Assembly (NCBI GenBank): GCA_003402315.1
Contig: QFXI01000001.1
Location: 1 to 53,099, forward strand
DNA from: Candidatus Nitrotoga sp. LAW
GTDB taxonomy: Bacteria > Pseudomonadota > Gammaproteobacteria > Burkholderiales > Gallionellaceae
Reading direction: 5' to 3'
Length of the DNA stretch: 53,099 bases
Shown here: piece by piece, positions 36,017-46,236 of the stretch
How the letters are laid out: every line of letters starts with the position of its first letter
Position numbering within the stretch: position 1 is the first letter of the stretch
Position numbers and translations under genes: made by a program
The notes under the pieces: generated by a model
Databases searched by the model: none
Seen by the model: the letters and a program-made list of their open reading frames with translations, nothing else
What the model was told of the DNA's origin: nothing

Positions 36017-36703
36017 ATGATAGTACAAATCCCTAAGGTATTGAGCGCCGGACAGGTTCGCTTTGTGCGGGAAAAACTCGATGCCGCAGGGGAGGCATGG
36101 GTCGATGGTCGCGTGACGGCAGGCCATCAAGGGGCGCCGGTTAAGCGTAATTTGCAGATTGCGGAAAACACACCCATTGCGCACGAGTTAGGCGATTTGA
36201 TTCTGGCCGAACTCGAATGCAATCCGCTCTTTATCAGCGCTACGCTGCCGAATCGGGTTTATCCACCGATGTTTAATCGATATGAAAGCGGCATGTATTT
36301 TGGCAGTCATGTTGATGGTGGTATGCGGCTGATTCCTGGCACAGGTGAAAAAATCCGCACTGATGTCTCTGCCACGTTATTTCTTTCTGCCCCCGACGAG
36401 TACGACGGGGGTGAATTACAGATTGATGATACCTACGGTATGCACACCGCGAAATTTGCGGCAGGCGATCTGCTGATCTATCCAGCTACCAGCCTGCATC
36501 GGGTTACGCCGATAACACGCGGCGTACGTACCGCCTGTTTTTTCTGGGTTCAGAGTTTAATTTCAGATGACGGCCAGCGCACATTATTATTTGATCTCGA
36601 TACCGCAATTCAACGGTTGAATTCCGCCAATGCAGATGAAACTGCGCGTACACACCTAACCGGTTGTTATCACAACTTGGTGCGGATGTGGGGTGTGCCA
36701 TAA
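36017..36703 (+). CDS. piuC: Fe(II)/2-oxoglutarate dioxygenase PiuC/YbiX
   Basis: 228 residues. The iron ligands are His98 and Asp100 in FGSHVDGGM and His161 in ATSLHRVTPI; Arg171 in RGVRTACFFW binds 2-oxoglutarate. It starts MIVQIPKVLSAGQVRFVR as usual for PKHD-type hydroxylases. Homologues are encoded next to iron-catecholate receptors (piuA-piuC, fiu-ybiX) and are induced by iron starvation; the substrate is not established. It lies in a tight receptor-piuC-PepSY unit. Confidence 0.94.
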   Translation: MIVQIPKVLSAGQVRFVREKLDAAGEAWVDGRVTAGHQGAPVKRNLQIAENTPIAHELGDLILAELECNPLFISATLPNRVYPPMFNRYESGMYFGSHVDGGMRLIPGTGEKIRTDVSATLFLSAPDEYDGGELQIDDTYGMHTAKFAAGDLLIYPATSLHRVTPITRGVRTACFFWVQSLISDDGQRTLLFDLDTAIQRLNSANADETARTHLTGCYHNLVRMWGVP

Positions 36704-36728
36704 TATTTTTTTCTGGAGTGATGACCCT

Positions 36729-37445
36729 ATGACGACAATTATTCAACTCAATAAAGTTCACAATACCAGTTCAGCGAATGACGCTGATAACGATCTAATC
36801 GACGCTAAAGACCGTGATATCCGCTCGCGGCGTGCCATGTTTTTGAAATGGCTGCGCAAAACACATGGTTGGATCGGACTCTGGGGTGCAGCCATAGGCT
36901 TGCTTTTTGGGGTGACAGGAATTTTGCTGAGCCACCGCACTGTGTTGAAAATACCGGCGGCGCAAGTGCAAGAAACGATGCTGCAAATTCCGTTGCCTAC
37001 ACCCGCACCGGCCAATGCGAAAGCAATGGCAAGCTGGTTACAACAAGAATTGATGGTTGATCGCCCCGCCTCACGCGAGCGCAGTGAACCGGCCAAACCG
37101 GTAGCATGGGGTGACAAGACCCTGAAACAGCCTGCGCACTGGTCGGTTACATTTAACTCGCCCCAAGCCAATCTACAAGCGGAATATTGGGTCGGCAATA
37201 ACTTCGTATCAGTTAAGCGTGGCGACCAAAATATATGGGGTACATTGAATAATTTACACAAAGGTAACGGTGTCGGTATCCCTTGGATTCTTTTCGCAGA
37301 TACGTTGGCAGGAAGCATTATCTTGCTGTCATTAACGGGTGTCATACTTTGGACACAGCTCAATCGCCGCCGTATGATCGGCTTCGGCATAGGCTTAACG
37401 TCGTTCACCCTGTTGATCGGCTTTGCCATGCAGGCGTTGTTGTAG
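36729..37445 (+). CDS. PepSY-associated membrane protein
   Basis: 238 residues from ATG 36729. A cytoplasmic N-terminus of about 45 residues leads to LRKTHGWIGLWGAAIGLLFGVTGILLSHR (TM1, typical PepSY_TM start), a periplasmic domain (about residues 75-185), a second membrane segment IPWILFADTLAGSIILLSLTGVILW and a third at the C-terminus. Such PiuB/FecR-adjacent proteins accompany siderophore receptors and are proposed to reduce ferric siderophores; this is inferred. It follows piuC by 25 bases. Confidence 0.85.
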   Translation: MTTIIQLNKVHNTSSANDADNDLIDAKDRDIRSRRAMFLKWLRKTHGWIGLWGAAIGLLFGVTGILLSHRTVLKIPAAQVQETMLQIPLPTPAPANAKAMASWLQQELMVDRPASRERSEPAKPVAWGDKTLKQPAHWSVTFNSPQANLQAEYWVGNNFVSVKRGDQNIWGTLNNLHKGNGVGIPWILFADTLAGSIILLSLTGVILWTQLNRRRMIGFGIGLTSFTLLIGFAMQALL

Positions 37446-37504
37446 CACTACTCCGCAACCGGAAATACGATCAGCAAATGCAATCCCACTGCTGGTACAT
37501 GACA

Positions 37505-38161
37505 TTACCGCCCTGTTAAATATTGCAATAATTGGGACGGTAAATCAATTTCGCCTTGGGCAGGCCAGTTGGCTAATTCCTCTAGGGAGTCATGGTAACC
37601 ATAGCGCGCGATGATGCAACGCATCCCAGCAGCTTGTGCTGCTTCCGCATCGCGCTTGTCATCACCCAGATACAGGCAGTGCTGTGGCGCGGTTTTCAGC
37701 AATTCGCTGGCCTTCAGTAATGGATCCGGGAAGGGTTTGGCACGCGTGCATGTGTCGCCGCTGATCAGGCAGGCAGCGCGTTGGGCATAGCCCAGCGCTT
37801 GCATTAACGGTAGAGTGAAGCGATGGGGTTTGTTGGTGACAATGCCCCACGGTAAGCCACGTTGTTCCAGTAACTCGACCAGTTCCACCATTCCAGGGAA
37901 CAGGGTGGTGTGGACACAAATATGGCTGGCATAATAATCCAGGAAGGCATCGCGCAAACCCGCAAAATTTGGCGCATCTGGTTCAATGTTAAAACCCAGT
38001 TTCAGCAAGCCAAGAGAGCCATGTGAGGCTTGTGGGCGGATCGTTTCCAATGGCATGGGTGACCTGCCATGGAGGTTGAGCAGGTAGTTAAGGGCAGCGC
38101 CCAGATCGGGAGCCGTGTCAGCAAAAGTGCCGTCGAGATCGAATAGGACGGCTTTAGTCAC
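37505..38161 (-). CDS. gph: Phosphoglycolate phosphatase (HAD family)
   Basis: 218 residues. HAD motif I is [15 protein letters not shown] (nucleophile Asp), motif II is the Thr in GIVTNKP, motif III Lys in [10 protein letters not shown] and motif [15 protein letters not shown]. It removes the phosphate from 2-phosphoglycolate, formed by DNA repair or by Rubisco oxygenation. Its start overlaps the end of ubiG by 8 bases; the ubiG-gph order is standard in beta- and gammaproteobacteria. In the first motif Phe replaces the usual Leu of DGTLxDT, which should not matter. Confidence 0.93.
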   Translation of the reverse strand: MTKAVLFDLDGTFADTAPDLGAALNYLLNLHGRSPMPLETIRPQASHGSLGLLKLGFNIEPDAPNFAGLRDAFLDYYASHICVHTTLFPGMVELVELLEQRGLPWGIVTNKPHRFTLPLMQALGYAQRAACLISGDTCTRAKPFPDPLLKASELLKTAPQHCLYLGDDKRDAEAAQAAGMRCIIARYGYHDSLEELANWPAQGEIDLPSQLLQYLTGR

Positions 38162-38849
38162 GTTGGCAGGCGAGCAGATAGTTGACGTCAGTGTTCTGGC
38201 CGAGTGAGTAGATTTTATAGAGGGGATGATAACTCATGCCGCTGATGTCGCTTATGTTAAGCCCTGCATTGCGGCAAAATTGTGCGAGCTCGGATGGTTT
38301 AATAAATTTAGCATAATCGTGCGTGCCACGCGGCAGCAAATGAAGTAAATACTCCGCGCCGATCACCGCGAAAAGATAGGATTTTGGGTTGCGGTTGAGA
38401 GTGGAGAAAAATACATGGCCGCCCGGCTTGGCTAATTGCGCGCAAGCATTCACCGTGCTGAATGGGTCGGGTACATGTTCGAGCAATTCCATGCAAGTAA
38501 CCACATCGTAGTGGCCTGGCTGTTCTGCCACCAGGTCTTCCACGGCAATTTTGCGGTAGCTCACTTGTTGGCCACTTTCCAGCAAGTGTAGCCTGGCAAC
38601 CTGTAGAGCTTTATCGCCCAGATCAATGCCCGTCACCTGCGCGCCAAGTGCGGCCATACTTTCCGACAGGATACCGCCGCCGCAGCCGACATCCAGCACA
38701 GTTTTGCCGGATAGAGCCGCAATACTGTTGATGTAATTCAGGCGCAGTGGGTTAATTTCATGTAGTGGTTTAAATTCGCTGTTGGGATCCCACCAGCGGT
38801 GGGCGAGCTGACTAAATTTCTCCAGTTCAATCGGATCAGCATTGGCCAT
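38154..38849 (-). CDS. ubiG: Ubiquinone biosynthesis O-methyltransferase UbiG
   Basis: 231 residues from ATG 38849. It begins [36 protein letters not shown] as UbiG proteins do, with the SAM site [16 protein letters not shown] and the [14 protein letters not shown] segment. It carries out both O-methylations in ubiquinone synthesis. The longer frame to 39041 adds a 64-residue non-conserved N-terminus and overlaps gyrA, so it is rejected. It is divergent from gyrA with 183 bases between the starts. Confidence 0.95.
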   Translation of the reverse strand: MANADPIELEKFSQLAHRWWDPNSEFKPLHEINPLRLNYINSIAALSGKTVLDVGCGGGILSESMAALGAQVTGIDLGDKALQVARLHLLESGQQVSYRKIAVEDLVAEQPGHYDVVTCMELLEHVPDPFSTVNACAQLAKPGGHVFFSTLNRNPKSYLFAVIGAEYLLHLLPRGTHDYAKFIKPSELAQFCRNAGLNISDISGMSYHPLYKIYSLGQNTDVNYLLACQRD

Positions 38850-39032
38850 AATGTGCTCAATAGTCGAGGGTGAAATGCAGAATGTAGCAAAACTTGTCTT
38901 GAACCACCAGCCAATCAGGCGATTTAATTTTAGGTTCTGCGTAGCAAAGAAATTATGCTTTGTCTCGCTTAAGGTGGGCATGTTAAACTTACAAATTGTT
39001 TTACAAGAAATTTTAGAGCATCCGCTATACCT

Positions 39033-41630
39033 ATGGAACAATTCGCTAAAGAAATTCTGGTAGTCAGTCTTGAAGATGAGATGCGCAAGTCGTATCTCGA
39101 TTACGCAATGAGTGTGATTGTTGGACGCGCTTTACCTGATGTGCGTGATGGCCTTAAACCGGTACATCGCCGCGCGCTGTTTTCCATGCACGAACTATCC
39201 AACGACTGGAACAAGGCTTACAAAAAATCAGCGCGCATTGTCGGTGACGTAATCGGTAAATACCATCCACATGGAGATACGGCGGTGTACGACACGATCG
39301 TCCGTATGGCACAGACATTTTCGCTGCGTTATCCTTTGGTGGACGGCCAGGGTAACTTTGGTTCGGTGGACGGTGACAATGCAGCGGCGATGCGTTATAC
39401 CGAAATTCGCATGGCCCGTATTGCGCACGAGTTGCTGGCCGACCTGGACAAAGAGACAGTGGATTTCGGTCCCAACTATGATGGCTCCGAGCATGAGCCG
39501 CTGGTTTTCCCGGCGCGTTTCCCCAATCTGTTGGTCAATGGCTCAACCGGTATTGCCGTGGGGATGGCGACTAATATTCCACCGCACAATCTTGGCGAGG
39601 TGGTTGATGCCTGCCTAGCGCTACTACAAAACCCTGATTTGGATATTGAGCAGTTAATAGAATATATCCCGGCACCAGACTTTCCAACGGCAGGTTTTAT
39701 TTATGGCTTGGCAGGTGTAAAGGAAGGTTACCGAACCGGGCGCGGGCGCGTGGTAATGCGCGCGCGAACTCATTTCGAAGATATCGAAAAAGGGAATAAC
39801 CGACAAGCCATCATTATTGATGAGTTGCCCTATCAAGTGAATAAAGCCGCCTTGCTAATGAAGATTGGCGAGCTGGTACGTGAAAAGAAAATTGATGGGA
39901 TTTCCGAAATCCGCGACGAGTCAGATAAATCTGGAATGCGCGCTGTGATTGAACTAAAGCGTAATGAAGTACCAGAAGTAATACTCAATCAATTGTTTAA
40001 GCTGACCCAACTGCAAGACAGTTTCGGTATGAACATGGTGGCCTTAACCGACGGTCAGCCCAAGCTGCTTAACTTGAAGCAATTCCTGGATGCTTTCCTA
40101 CGCCATCGGCGCGAAGTGGTAACGCGACGCACGATATTTGATTTGCGCAAGGCACGGGATCGTGGCCACATTCTGGAAGGTTTGGCGGTTGCACTTTCCA
40201 ACGTGGATGAAATCATTGCGCTGATCAAAGCGGCAGCGACGCCTGCAATTGCCAAGCAGGGTTTGATGGCGCGGACATGGCGATCTTCACTGGTCGAAGA
40301 GTTACTAAGCCGGGTTAGCGATGCATCGCGCCCGGAAAATCTGGCGCCGGAATTCGGTATGTCAGGGCAAGGCGAGCAGCGCGCATATCGGCTTTCGGAC
40401 ACACAAGCCCAAGCTATTCTGGAGCTGCGCTTGCAGCGTTTAACCGGACTGGAGCAAGATAAAATTGTCAGCGAATATCGCGAAGTGATGGACAAGATTA
40501 TCGATTTGCTCGATATCCTGGCCAAGCCAGAACGCGTAACACAAATTATCATCGACGAGCTGGTTGCGATTAAAGCGCAATACGGAGACAAGCGCCGTAG
40601 TGAAATCGTCACCCATACCCAAGATATGAGTATGGAGGACCTGATTACGCCGGAAGACGTGGTGGTTACGATGTCGCATGGCGGTTACATGAAAGCGCAG
40701 CCGTTAGCGGAATATGTGGCGCAGAAACGCGGTGGCCGTGGCAAGCAGGCTGCTCCTCCTAAAGAAGACGATTTTGTAGATAACCTGTTTATCGCCAACA
40801 CGCACGATTACATTTTGTGCTTCTCCAGCCGGGGCCGAGTGTACTGGATCAAGGTGTATGACGTACCTCAGGGTGCCCGCACCGCGCGCGGCAGGCCAAT
40901 TGTTAATTTGTTGCCACTGGAAAGTGGCGAAAAGATTAACGCAATTCTCCCGGTAAAAGTGTTCTCAGACGATCAATATGTATTCTTTGCCACCGCCAAA
41001 GGTACGGTGAAGAAAACTGCGTTGTCTGATTTCGCCAACCCGCGCAAGGCTGGCATCATCGCCATTAACCTGGATGAAGGCGATTATCTAATCGGCGTGG
41101 CGTTGACTGATGGTAAGCATGACGTAATGCTGTTTTCAAATGGCGGTAAAGCGGTACGCTTTGATGAAAATGATGTGCGCTCCATGGGGCGTGTGTCGCG
41201 TGGCGTGCGCGGCATGAAGCTAGCCGCAAAACAACATGTAATTGCACTCCTAGTGGCGGGCGACGAAAGCCAAGCGGTATTGACTGCAACCGAGAACGGC
41301 TACGGCAAGCGCACACCGATTTCAGAATATACACGCCATGGCCGGGGTACTCAGGGCATGATTGCGATTCAAACTTCGGCCCGGAATGGCAAGGTGGTCG
41401 CGGCTACACTGGTAAACGAAGAAGATGAAATCATGTTGATTGGTACGAATGGCGTACTAATTCGCACCCGCGTCAAGGAAATTCGCGAAATGAGCCGTTC
41501 CACGCAGGGTGTGACATTAATTAATTTAGGGAAAGACGACAAACTTGCGGGTCTGAGCCGTATTGCCGATCCTGAGCCGGAAGATCTTTCCCATTTAATC
41601 AAACCGATTAAAGACCAGATTAAAGAATAG
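39033..41630 (+). CDS. gyrA: DNA gyrase subunit A
   Basis: 865 residues; the DNA-cleaving subunit of gyrase. Catalytic Tyr122 lies in AAAMRYTE, with the quinolone region [13 protein letters not shown] (Thr83, Asp87). The GyrA box QKRGGRGK at about residues 564-571 marks the wrapping C-terminal domain and separates it from ParC; six-bladed pinwheel repeats follow. The C-terminus ends [16 protein letters not shown]. It is followed by serC after 7 bases, the classical betaproteobacterial gyrA-serC arrangement. Confidence 0.97.
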   Translation: MEQFAKEILVVSLEDEMRKSYLDYAMSVIVGRALPDVRDGLKPVHRRALFSMHELSNDWNKAYKKSARIVGDVIGKYHPHGDTAVYDTIVRMAQTFSLRYPLVDGQGNFGSVDGDNAAAMRYTEIRMARIAHELLADLDKETVDFGPNYDGSEHEPLVFPARFPNLLVNGSTGIAVGMATNIPPHNLGEVVDACLALLQNPDLDIEQLIEYIPAPDFPTAGFIYGLAGVKEGYRTGRGRVVMRARTHFEDIEKGNNRQAIIIDELPYQVNKAALLMKIGELVREKKIDGISEIRDESDKSGMRAVIELKRNEVPEVILNQLFKLTQLQDSFGMNMVALTDGQPKLLNLKQFLDAFLRHRREVVTRRTIFDLRKARDRGHILEGLAVALSNVDEIIALIKAAATPAIAKQGLMARTWRSSLVEELLSRVSDASRPENLAPEFGMSGQGEQRAYRLSDTQAQAILELRLQRLTGLEQDKIVSEYREVMDKIIDLLDILAKPERVTQIIIDELVAIKAQYGDKRRSEIVTHTQDMSMEDLITPEDVVVTMSHGGYMKAQPLAEYVAQKRGGRGKQAAPPKEDDFVDNLFIANTHDYILCFSSRGRVYWIKVYDVPQGARTARGRPIVNLLPLESGEKINAILPVKVFSDDQYVFFATAKGTVKKTALSDFANPRKAGIIAINLDEGDYLIGVALTDGKHDVMLFSNGGKAVRFDENDVRSMGRVSRGVRGMKLAAKQHVIALLVAGDESQAVLTATENGYGKRTPISEYTRHGRGTQGMIAIQTSARNGKVVAATLVNEEDEIMLIGTNGVLIRTRVKEIREMSRSTQGVTLINLGKDDKLAGLSRIADPEPEDLSHLIKPIKDQIKE

Positions 41631-41637
41631 ACAAGTT

Positions 41638-42720
41638 ATGACAATTTATAATTTCAGCGCAGGTCCCGCAGTATTACCGCACGAGGTATTAAAACAGGCA
41701 CGTGAAGAGTTGTTGGACTGGCATGGCAGTGGCATGTCAGTTATGGAAATGAGCCACCGTGGCAAGGAATTTATGGGTATCGCAGCAGCAGCGGAAAGCG
41801 ATTTGCGTGATCTGCTTGCTATTCCAGCTAATTACAAGGTGCTATTCCTACAAGGCGGGGCTCACTTGCAATTTGCCATGATTCCGCTAAATCTGTTACG
41901 CGGCAAGACTTCCGCTGATTACGTTAATACCGGCGAATGGTCCAAGAAAGCGATAGCGGAGGCTAAAAAATTTAGTAACGTCAATATAGTGGCCAGTGGT
42001 GCGGACAAAAATTTTATTAATGTGCCAACGTTTGATACTTGGCAGTGTGATCCGAATGCAGCCTACTTGCATTACACATCAAATGAGACGATAGGCGGAG
42101 TCGAATTCAATTGGGTTCCGGAAATTGGTGAAATCCCTTTGGTAGCGGACATGTCATCTAACATTATGTCGCGCCAGATTGATGTATCTAAATATGGCCT
42201 GATTTATGCTGGAGCGCAGAAAAACATTGGTCCGGCTGGATTATGTATTGTTATCGTGCGCGAAGACCTGATTGGCCATGTGTCACCGGGCACGCCTACG
42301 ATGCTGGATTACAAGATCCATGCTGACAATGATTCAATGTACAACACGCCACCCACCTACGGCATTTACATGGCCGGGTTGGTATTTCAGTGGCTTAAGC
42401 GCAATGGTGGATTGGCGCAGATGGAGCAGGCCAACATCAGCAAAGCAAACCTGCTGTATCAGGCGATCGACGCTAGCAATGGTTTTTACAATTGTCCAGT
42501 GGTCAAGTCTGATCGTTCACGCATGAACGTACCGTTCACCCTGAAAGATGCCAGTTTGGATGGCGAGTTTCTCAAACAGGCGGATTCCCACGGTCTATTA
42601 CAACTGAAGGGACATCGCTCCGTCGGTGGCATGCGCGCTTCAATTTACAATGCGATGCCGCTGGAAGGTGTGCAGACATTGGTTGATTTCATAACACATT
42701 TTGCAAAGAATCATGGCTAA
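41638..42720 (+). CDS. serC: Phosphoserine aminotransferase
   Basis: 360 residues, PLP enzyme of serine and pyridoxal phosphate synthesis. Family signatures: YNFSAGPAVLPHEVL, SHRGKEFMGI, FLQGGAHLQFAM, the PLP lysine in YAGAQKNIGPAG and HRSVGGMRASIYNAMPLEGV. The length is standard. It follows gyrA by 7 bases and overlaps serA by 8 bases, so gyrA-serC-serA is probably read through. Confidence 0.97.
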   Translation: MTIYNFSAGPAVLPHEVLKQAREELLDWHGSGMSVMEMSHRGKEFMGIAAAAESDLRDLLAIPANYKVLFLQGGAHLQFAMIPLNLLRGKTSADYVNTGEWSKKAIAEAKKFSNVNIVASGADKNFINVPTFDTWQCDPNAAYLHYTSNETIGGVEFNWVPEIGEIPLVADMSSNIMSRQIDVSKYGLIYAGAQKNIGPAGLCIVIVREDLIGHVSPGTPTMLDYKIHADNDSMYNTPPTYGIYMAGLVFQWLKRNGGLAQMEQANISKANLLYQAIDASNGFYNCPVVKSDRSRMNVPFTLKDASLDGEFLKQADSHGLLQLKGHRSVGGMRASIYNAMPLEGVQTLVDFITHFAKNHG

Positions 42721-43897
42721 AACTTTTAAGATATTGACGTTAAATAAAATTTCAACGGTTGGACTAAACCGCTTGCCAGCTGCAAATTATATTGTTGGCA
42801 ACGACATCGCAGAACCCGATGCGATCCTGGTGCGCTCGCAGAATATGCTGGAGATGGATATTCCGGCTAGTGTGAAAGCCATTGCCCGCGCCGGCGCTGG
42901 CACTAATAACGTACCTGTTAAAAAGATGAATTTGCGAGGCGTGCCAGTGTTCAATGCTGCCGGTGCTAATGCCAATGCGGTGAAGGAATTGGTCATCGCG
43001 GGTATGTTGCTGGCTTCGCGCAATATGATTGCTGCGCTGCATTTTACCGCCAATTTAAAGGGTGATGACGCTACGCTGCACAAGCTGGTCGAAGATGGCA
43101 AAAAAAATTATGCAGGTATTGAATTGCGTGGCCGTACCTTGGGCATTATTGGTTTGGGCGCTATTGGCCGTCTAGTGGCGGATGCCGCCATTGGCTTGGG
43201 CATGCAAGTGGTGGGTTACGATCCCGACATTACCGTGGAAGGAGCATGGGGACTGCCTTCGCAGGTAAAGAAAGCACACAGCATAGAAGATCTGCTTAAG
43301 CAGAGCGATTTCGTTACGCTGCACATTCCCTTGCTGGATGCCACACGGGGCTTGATTAATGAACAGCGCGTACAAGCGATGAAGCCAGGAAGTGTGCTGC
43401 TGAATTTTGCGCGCGATGGTATCGTCGACGAAGACGCAGTGCTGGCGGGTATCGCCGCCAAACGTATTCGCTATTATGTTTGCGATTTTCCCATGCAGAA
43501 GACGCAGGACAATCCAGCAGTGATTGCGCTGCCTCATTTGGGCGCTTCCACGCAAGAGGCTGAAGACAATTGTGCGGTAATGGTAGCGGAGCAAGTTCGC
43601 GACTATCTGGAGCACGGTAACCTTAACAATACGGTAAATTTCCCTACTATTAATATGCCGCGCGAATCGTCTTTCCGTATCGCCATCGCTAATGCCAACG
43701 TACCGAATATGCTCGGACAGATTTCTACTGCTTTGGCCGAAGCCGGCATTAATATCCACAATATGATAAACAAGTCACGTGGTGAGATGGCTTATACCCT
43801 GGTCGACACAGATATCGCTACACCTCCTGAGATGATCGCACAGATTGCCGCCATTCCAGGAGTGCTCATGGTGCGTGACTTACCTTTGGATGCTTAA
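42713..43897 (+). CDS. serA: D-3-phosphoglycerate dehydrogenase with ACT domain
   Basis: 394 residues from ATG 42713. It oxidises 3-phosphoglycerate, the first step of serine synthesis. NAD-binding LGIIGLGAIGRLVADAAIGLGM, substrate Arg in NFARDGIVDE, and the catalytic His in LPHLGASTQEAEDN. A C-terminal ACT domain (about residues 318-394, VPNMLGQISTALAEAGINIHNMINKSRG) probably gives serine feedback control. It resembles the short type lacking the intervening ASB domain. It overlaps serC by 8 bases; in most betaproteobacteria serC is followed directly by pheA, so serA is an extra member here. Confidence 0.94.
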   Translation: MAKTFKILTLNKISTVGLNRLPAANYIVGNDIAEPDAILVRSQNMLEMDIPASVKAIARAGAGTNNVPVKKMNLRGVPVFNAAGANANAVKELVIAGMLLASRNMIAALHFTANLKGDDATLHKLVEDGKKNYAGIELRGRTLGIIGLGAIGRLVADAAIGLGMQVVGYDPDITVEGAWGLPSQVKKAHSIEDLLKQSDFVTLHIPLLDATRGLINEQRVQAMKPGSVLLNFARDGIVDEDAVLAGIAAKRIRYYVCDFPMQKTQDNPAVIALPHLGASTQEAEDNCAVMVAEQVRDYLEHGNLNNTVNFPTINMPRESSFRIAIANANVPNMLGQISTALAEAGINIHNMINKSRGEMAYTLVDTDIATPPEMIAQIAAIPGVLMVRDLPLDA

Positions 43898-43917
43898 GTA
43901 ATAAGGATATGTGAGCA

Positions 43918-44985
43918 ATGAGTGATGAACTCAAGAAATACCGCGAACAAATCGACCGCATTGACGAAGATTTGCTTAAGTTGCTAAACCAACGCGCGGC
44001 ACTGGCCAGGCAAATCGGACATCTTAAGGGTGAAAATACAGTGCTGCGGCCAGAACGTGAGGCGCAGATATTGCAGCGTATGGTTAGCAATAACTCCGGT
44101 CCTTTGCCGAATCAAAGCATCATGCAATTATTTACCGAAATCATGTCTCACTGCCGTGCATTAGAAGCTCAACTATGTGTTGCATACTTGGGTCCAAATG
44201 GAACTTTTACCCACGAAGCAACAGAGAAGCGCTTCGGCCATGCAATTTTGGGTAAGCCATGTGTTTCAATAGATGAAGTTTTTCAAACTGTAGAAAGCGG
44301 TGAGGCACATTATGGGGTGGTGCCGGTAGAAAATTCCACTGAAGGCGCTATCGGACGCACGTTGGATTTGTTGTTGCAAAGCCAGCTGAAGGTGTGTGGT
44401 GAAGTAATGCTGCCAGTGCATCAATGTTTAATGTCGCGGGTGACTGACCTTTCTGCCATCAAACGTGTGTATTCGCATTCGCAGTCTTTGGGGCAATGCC
44501 AAGTCTGGCTGAATACGCATTTACCTAACGCCGAGCGCATATCAGTAGGCAGCAATACCCAAGCGATTCTTCTGGCTTTGGAGCAACAAACAGATAGTGC
44601 CGCAATTGCAAGCGCAAAAGCGGCCAAGAGTTACGGCATCCCGTTGTTAACTGAAAATATTGAGGACGACGCGCGCAATACCACGCGCTTCCTGGTTATC
44701 GGGAACCAGGAAGTGACACCATCCGGCAGGGATAAAACCTCATTGGTCATGTCCGCGCCTAATCGCCCGGGGGCAGTCTACGATTTGCTGGCGCCGTTAG
44801 CCAAAAATGAGGTCAGCATGACTAAACTGGAATCTCGGCCGGCGCGTTCCGGCGTGTGGGAATATGTGTTCTATATGGATATTGAGGGACATCAGCATGA
44901 ACCCAAAGTGGCGGCCGCACTGCTTGAATTAAAGCAAGTCGCCGCATTCGTAAAAACGCTAGGTTCATATCCCGTTTCTTTATAA
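43918..44985 (+). CDS. pheA: Bifunctional chorismate mutase / prephenate dehydratase
   Basis: 355 residues. The N-terminal AroQ chorismate mutase domain (residues 1-85, LKKYREQIDRIDEDLLKLLNQRAALARQIG) is joined to prephenate dehydratase (about residues 90-265, YLGPNGTFTHEATEKRF, VVPVENSTEGAIGRTLDLLL, NTTRFLVIG) and an ACT domain (about residues 275-350, SAPNRPGAVYDLLAPLA, LESRPARSGVWEYVFYMDIEGH). It converts chorismate to phenylpyruvate and should be inhibited by Phe through the ACT domain. It is 20 bases after serA. Confidence 0.97.
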   Translation: MSDELKKYREQIDRIDEDLLKLLNQRAALARQIGHLKGENTVLRPEREAQILQRMVSNNSGPLPNQSIMQLFTEIMSHCRALEAQLCVAYLGPNGTFTHEATEKRFGHAILGKPCVSIDEVFQTVESGEAHYGVVPVENSTEGAIGRTLDLLLQSQLKVCGEVMLPVHQCLMSRVTDLSAIKRVYSHSQSLGQCQVWLNTHLPNAERISVGSNTQAILLALEQQTDSAAIASAKAAKSYGIPLLTENIEDDARNTTRFLVIGNQEVTPSGRDKTSLVMSAPNRPGAVYDLLAPLAKNEVSMTKLESRPARSGVWEYVFYMDIEGHQHEPKVAAALLELKQVAAFVKTLGSYPVSL

Positions 44986-45013
44986 GACCGTTTGTGCAAT
45001 TTTAAAATATCAT

Positions 45014-45044
45014 TAAATTTCCGTGAAGACGAAATTTAGTTTTA
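45014..45044 (+). terminator. Weak hairpin after pheA
   Basis: TAAATTTC (45014-45021), loop CGTGAAGAC, GAAATTTA (45031-45038), then GTTTTA. An 8-bp A/T-rich stem that may attenuate rather than stop transcription. A second stem GTTTCT/AGAAAC (45062-45067, 45080-45085) lies just before hisC. Confidence 0.35.
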
Positions 45045-45105
45045 TCAATGACTGAGTGGTTGTTTCTATCGGTAATGACAGAAACGAAATTAATCAAGGT
45101 ATTAA

Positions 45106-46236
45106 ATGAACTACAGTGAGTTAGCCCCTCCTTATATCCGCGCCATAGCCCCTTATCAGCCCGGCAAACCGATTGCCGAGCTGGAGCGCGAGCTCGGCAT
45201 CAGTGGCATCGTCAAGCTGGCGTCTAATGAGAATCCCCTCGGCGCCAGCCCCCTAGCCGTGGCCGCGATGCATGCGGCGATAAACGACATCGCACGCTAT
45301 CCCGATGGCAGTGGTTTCGATCTAAAAAAAGCATTGTCTGAGCGATATCAAATTGAACCTGCATGCATTGTGTTGGGAAATGGTTCCAATGATTTACTGG
45401 AATTAGCCGCACACGCTTTCCTTGCACCGGGCGACAAGGTAGTTTATGCGGACCATGCGTTCGCGGTATATGCGCTGGCTACGCAAGCGACAGGCGCTAC
45501 GGGCATCAGCGTGCCAGCCACTGAAGGGTTCGGCCACGATCTTTCCGCAATGCTGCAAGCTACAGTTCAGCATAAAGTGAAGATGGTATTTATCGCGAAT
45601 CCAAATAATCCTACGGGTACTTTTCTTGGTGCGGCGGAATTGCTGGATTTTCTGCGTGCAGTGCCGCCGCAGGTTTTAGTGGTGCTGGATGAGGCATACA
45701 ATGAATATCTACCGCAAAATTTGCGTTACGATAGTGTGGGCTGGTTGCGCGATTTTCCCAACTTGATCATTTCCCGGACGTTCTCCAAGGCATATGGTTT
45801 GGCTGGATTGCGTGTGGGTTATGCATTGGCAGGTGAGTTGGTAGCGGACATGCTGAACCGGGTGCGGCAGCCATTCAATGTCAACAGCGTAGCGCAAGCC
45901 GCTGCTGTAGCGGCGTTACAGGACGAGGCTTTTGTAAGACGAACTTGCGAATTGAACCAGGCCGGTATGGAACAGATTACGCAAGGGTTAACCCGATTAG
46001 GTCTGGAGTATATTCCCTCATATGGAAATTTCGTCTGTTGCCGTATTGCGAATCCTGCGCAGGGTGGAAAAAAAGGGGCTGGCCAGATGTATCGTCGTCT
46101 GCTGGAATTAGGGGTGATTGTGCGGCCGATTGCCAATTACGGTATGCCAGATTACTTGCGTGTGAGCATTGGTCTGGAAAGTGAAAATGAGAAATTTCTG
46201 TCTGCGCTGGCGCAGGCGTTAGGAGAAGCGGCGTGA
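45106..46236 (+). CDS. hisC: Histidinol-phosphate aminotransferase
   Basis: 376 residues, class II aminotransferase fold. [18 protein letters not shown] at the N-terminus, [36 protein letters not shown] and the PLP lysine in [19 protein letters not shown] are diagnostic. In this context (pheA-hisC-aroF-tyrA) HisC is often of broad specificity and also transaminates phenylpyruvate or hydroxyphenylpyruvate, closing the Phe/Tyr routes; that is family knowledge rather than visible here. It overlaps aroF by 4 bases. Confidence 0.95.
   Translation: MNYSELAPPYIRAIAPYQPGKPIAELERELGISGIVKLASNENPLGASPLAVAAMHAAINDIARYPDGSGFDLKKALSERYQIEPACIVLGNGSNDLLELAAHAFLAPGDKVVYADHAFAVYALATQATGATGISVPATEGFGHDLSAMLQATVQHKVKMVFIANPNNPTGTFLGAAELLDFLRAVPPQVLVVLDEAYNEYLPQNLRYDSVGWLRDFPNLIISRTFSKAYGLAGLRVGYALAGELVADMLNRVRQPFNVNSVAQAAAVAALQDEAFVRRTCELNQAGMEQITQGLTRLGLEYIPSYGNFVCCRIANPAQGGKKGAGQMYRRLLELGVIVRPIANYGMPDYLRVSIGLESENEKFLSALAQALGEAA

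Noticed and set aside
36758-37429. A 223-codon open frame antisense to the PepSY gene
   Set aside because: The sense strand encodes a clear PepSY-associated membrane protein with a ribosome site and family motifs; the antisense frame shows no recognisable domain and is a codon-bias shadow.
38850-39041. A 64-residue N-terminal extension of UbiG
   Set aside because: Not family-like, overlaps the gyrA start and ATG 38849 gives the usual UbiG beginning.
39279-39281. Thr83 in GyrA as an acquired quinolone-resistance change
   Set aside because: Many bacteria carry Thr naturally at this position, so no resistance change can be claimed.
40055-40612. A 185-codon open frame antisense to gyrA
   Set aside because: It lies fully inside gyrA and reads as Arg/Ser-rich shadow sequence with no start context.
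43172-43759. A 195-codon open frame antisense to serA
   Set aside because: serA is unambiguous across the region; the antisense frame has no family features.
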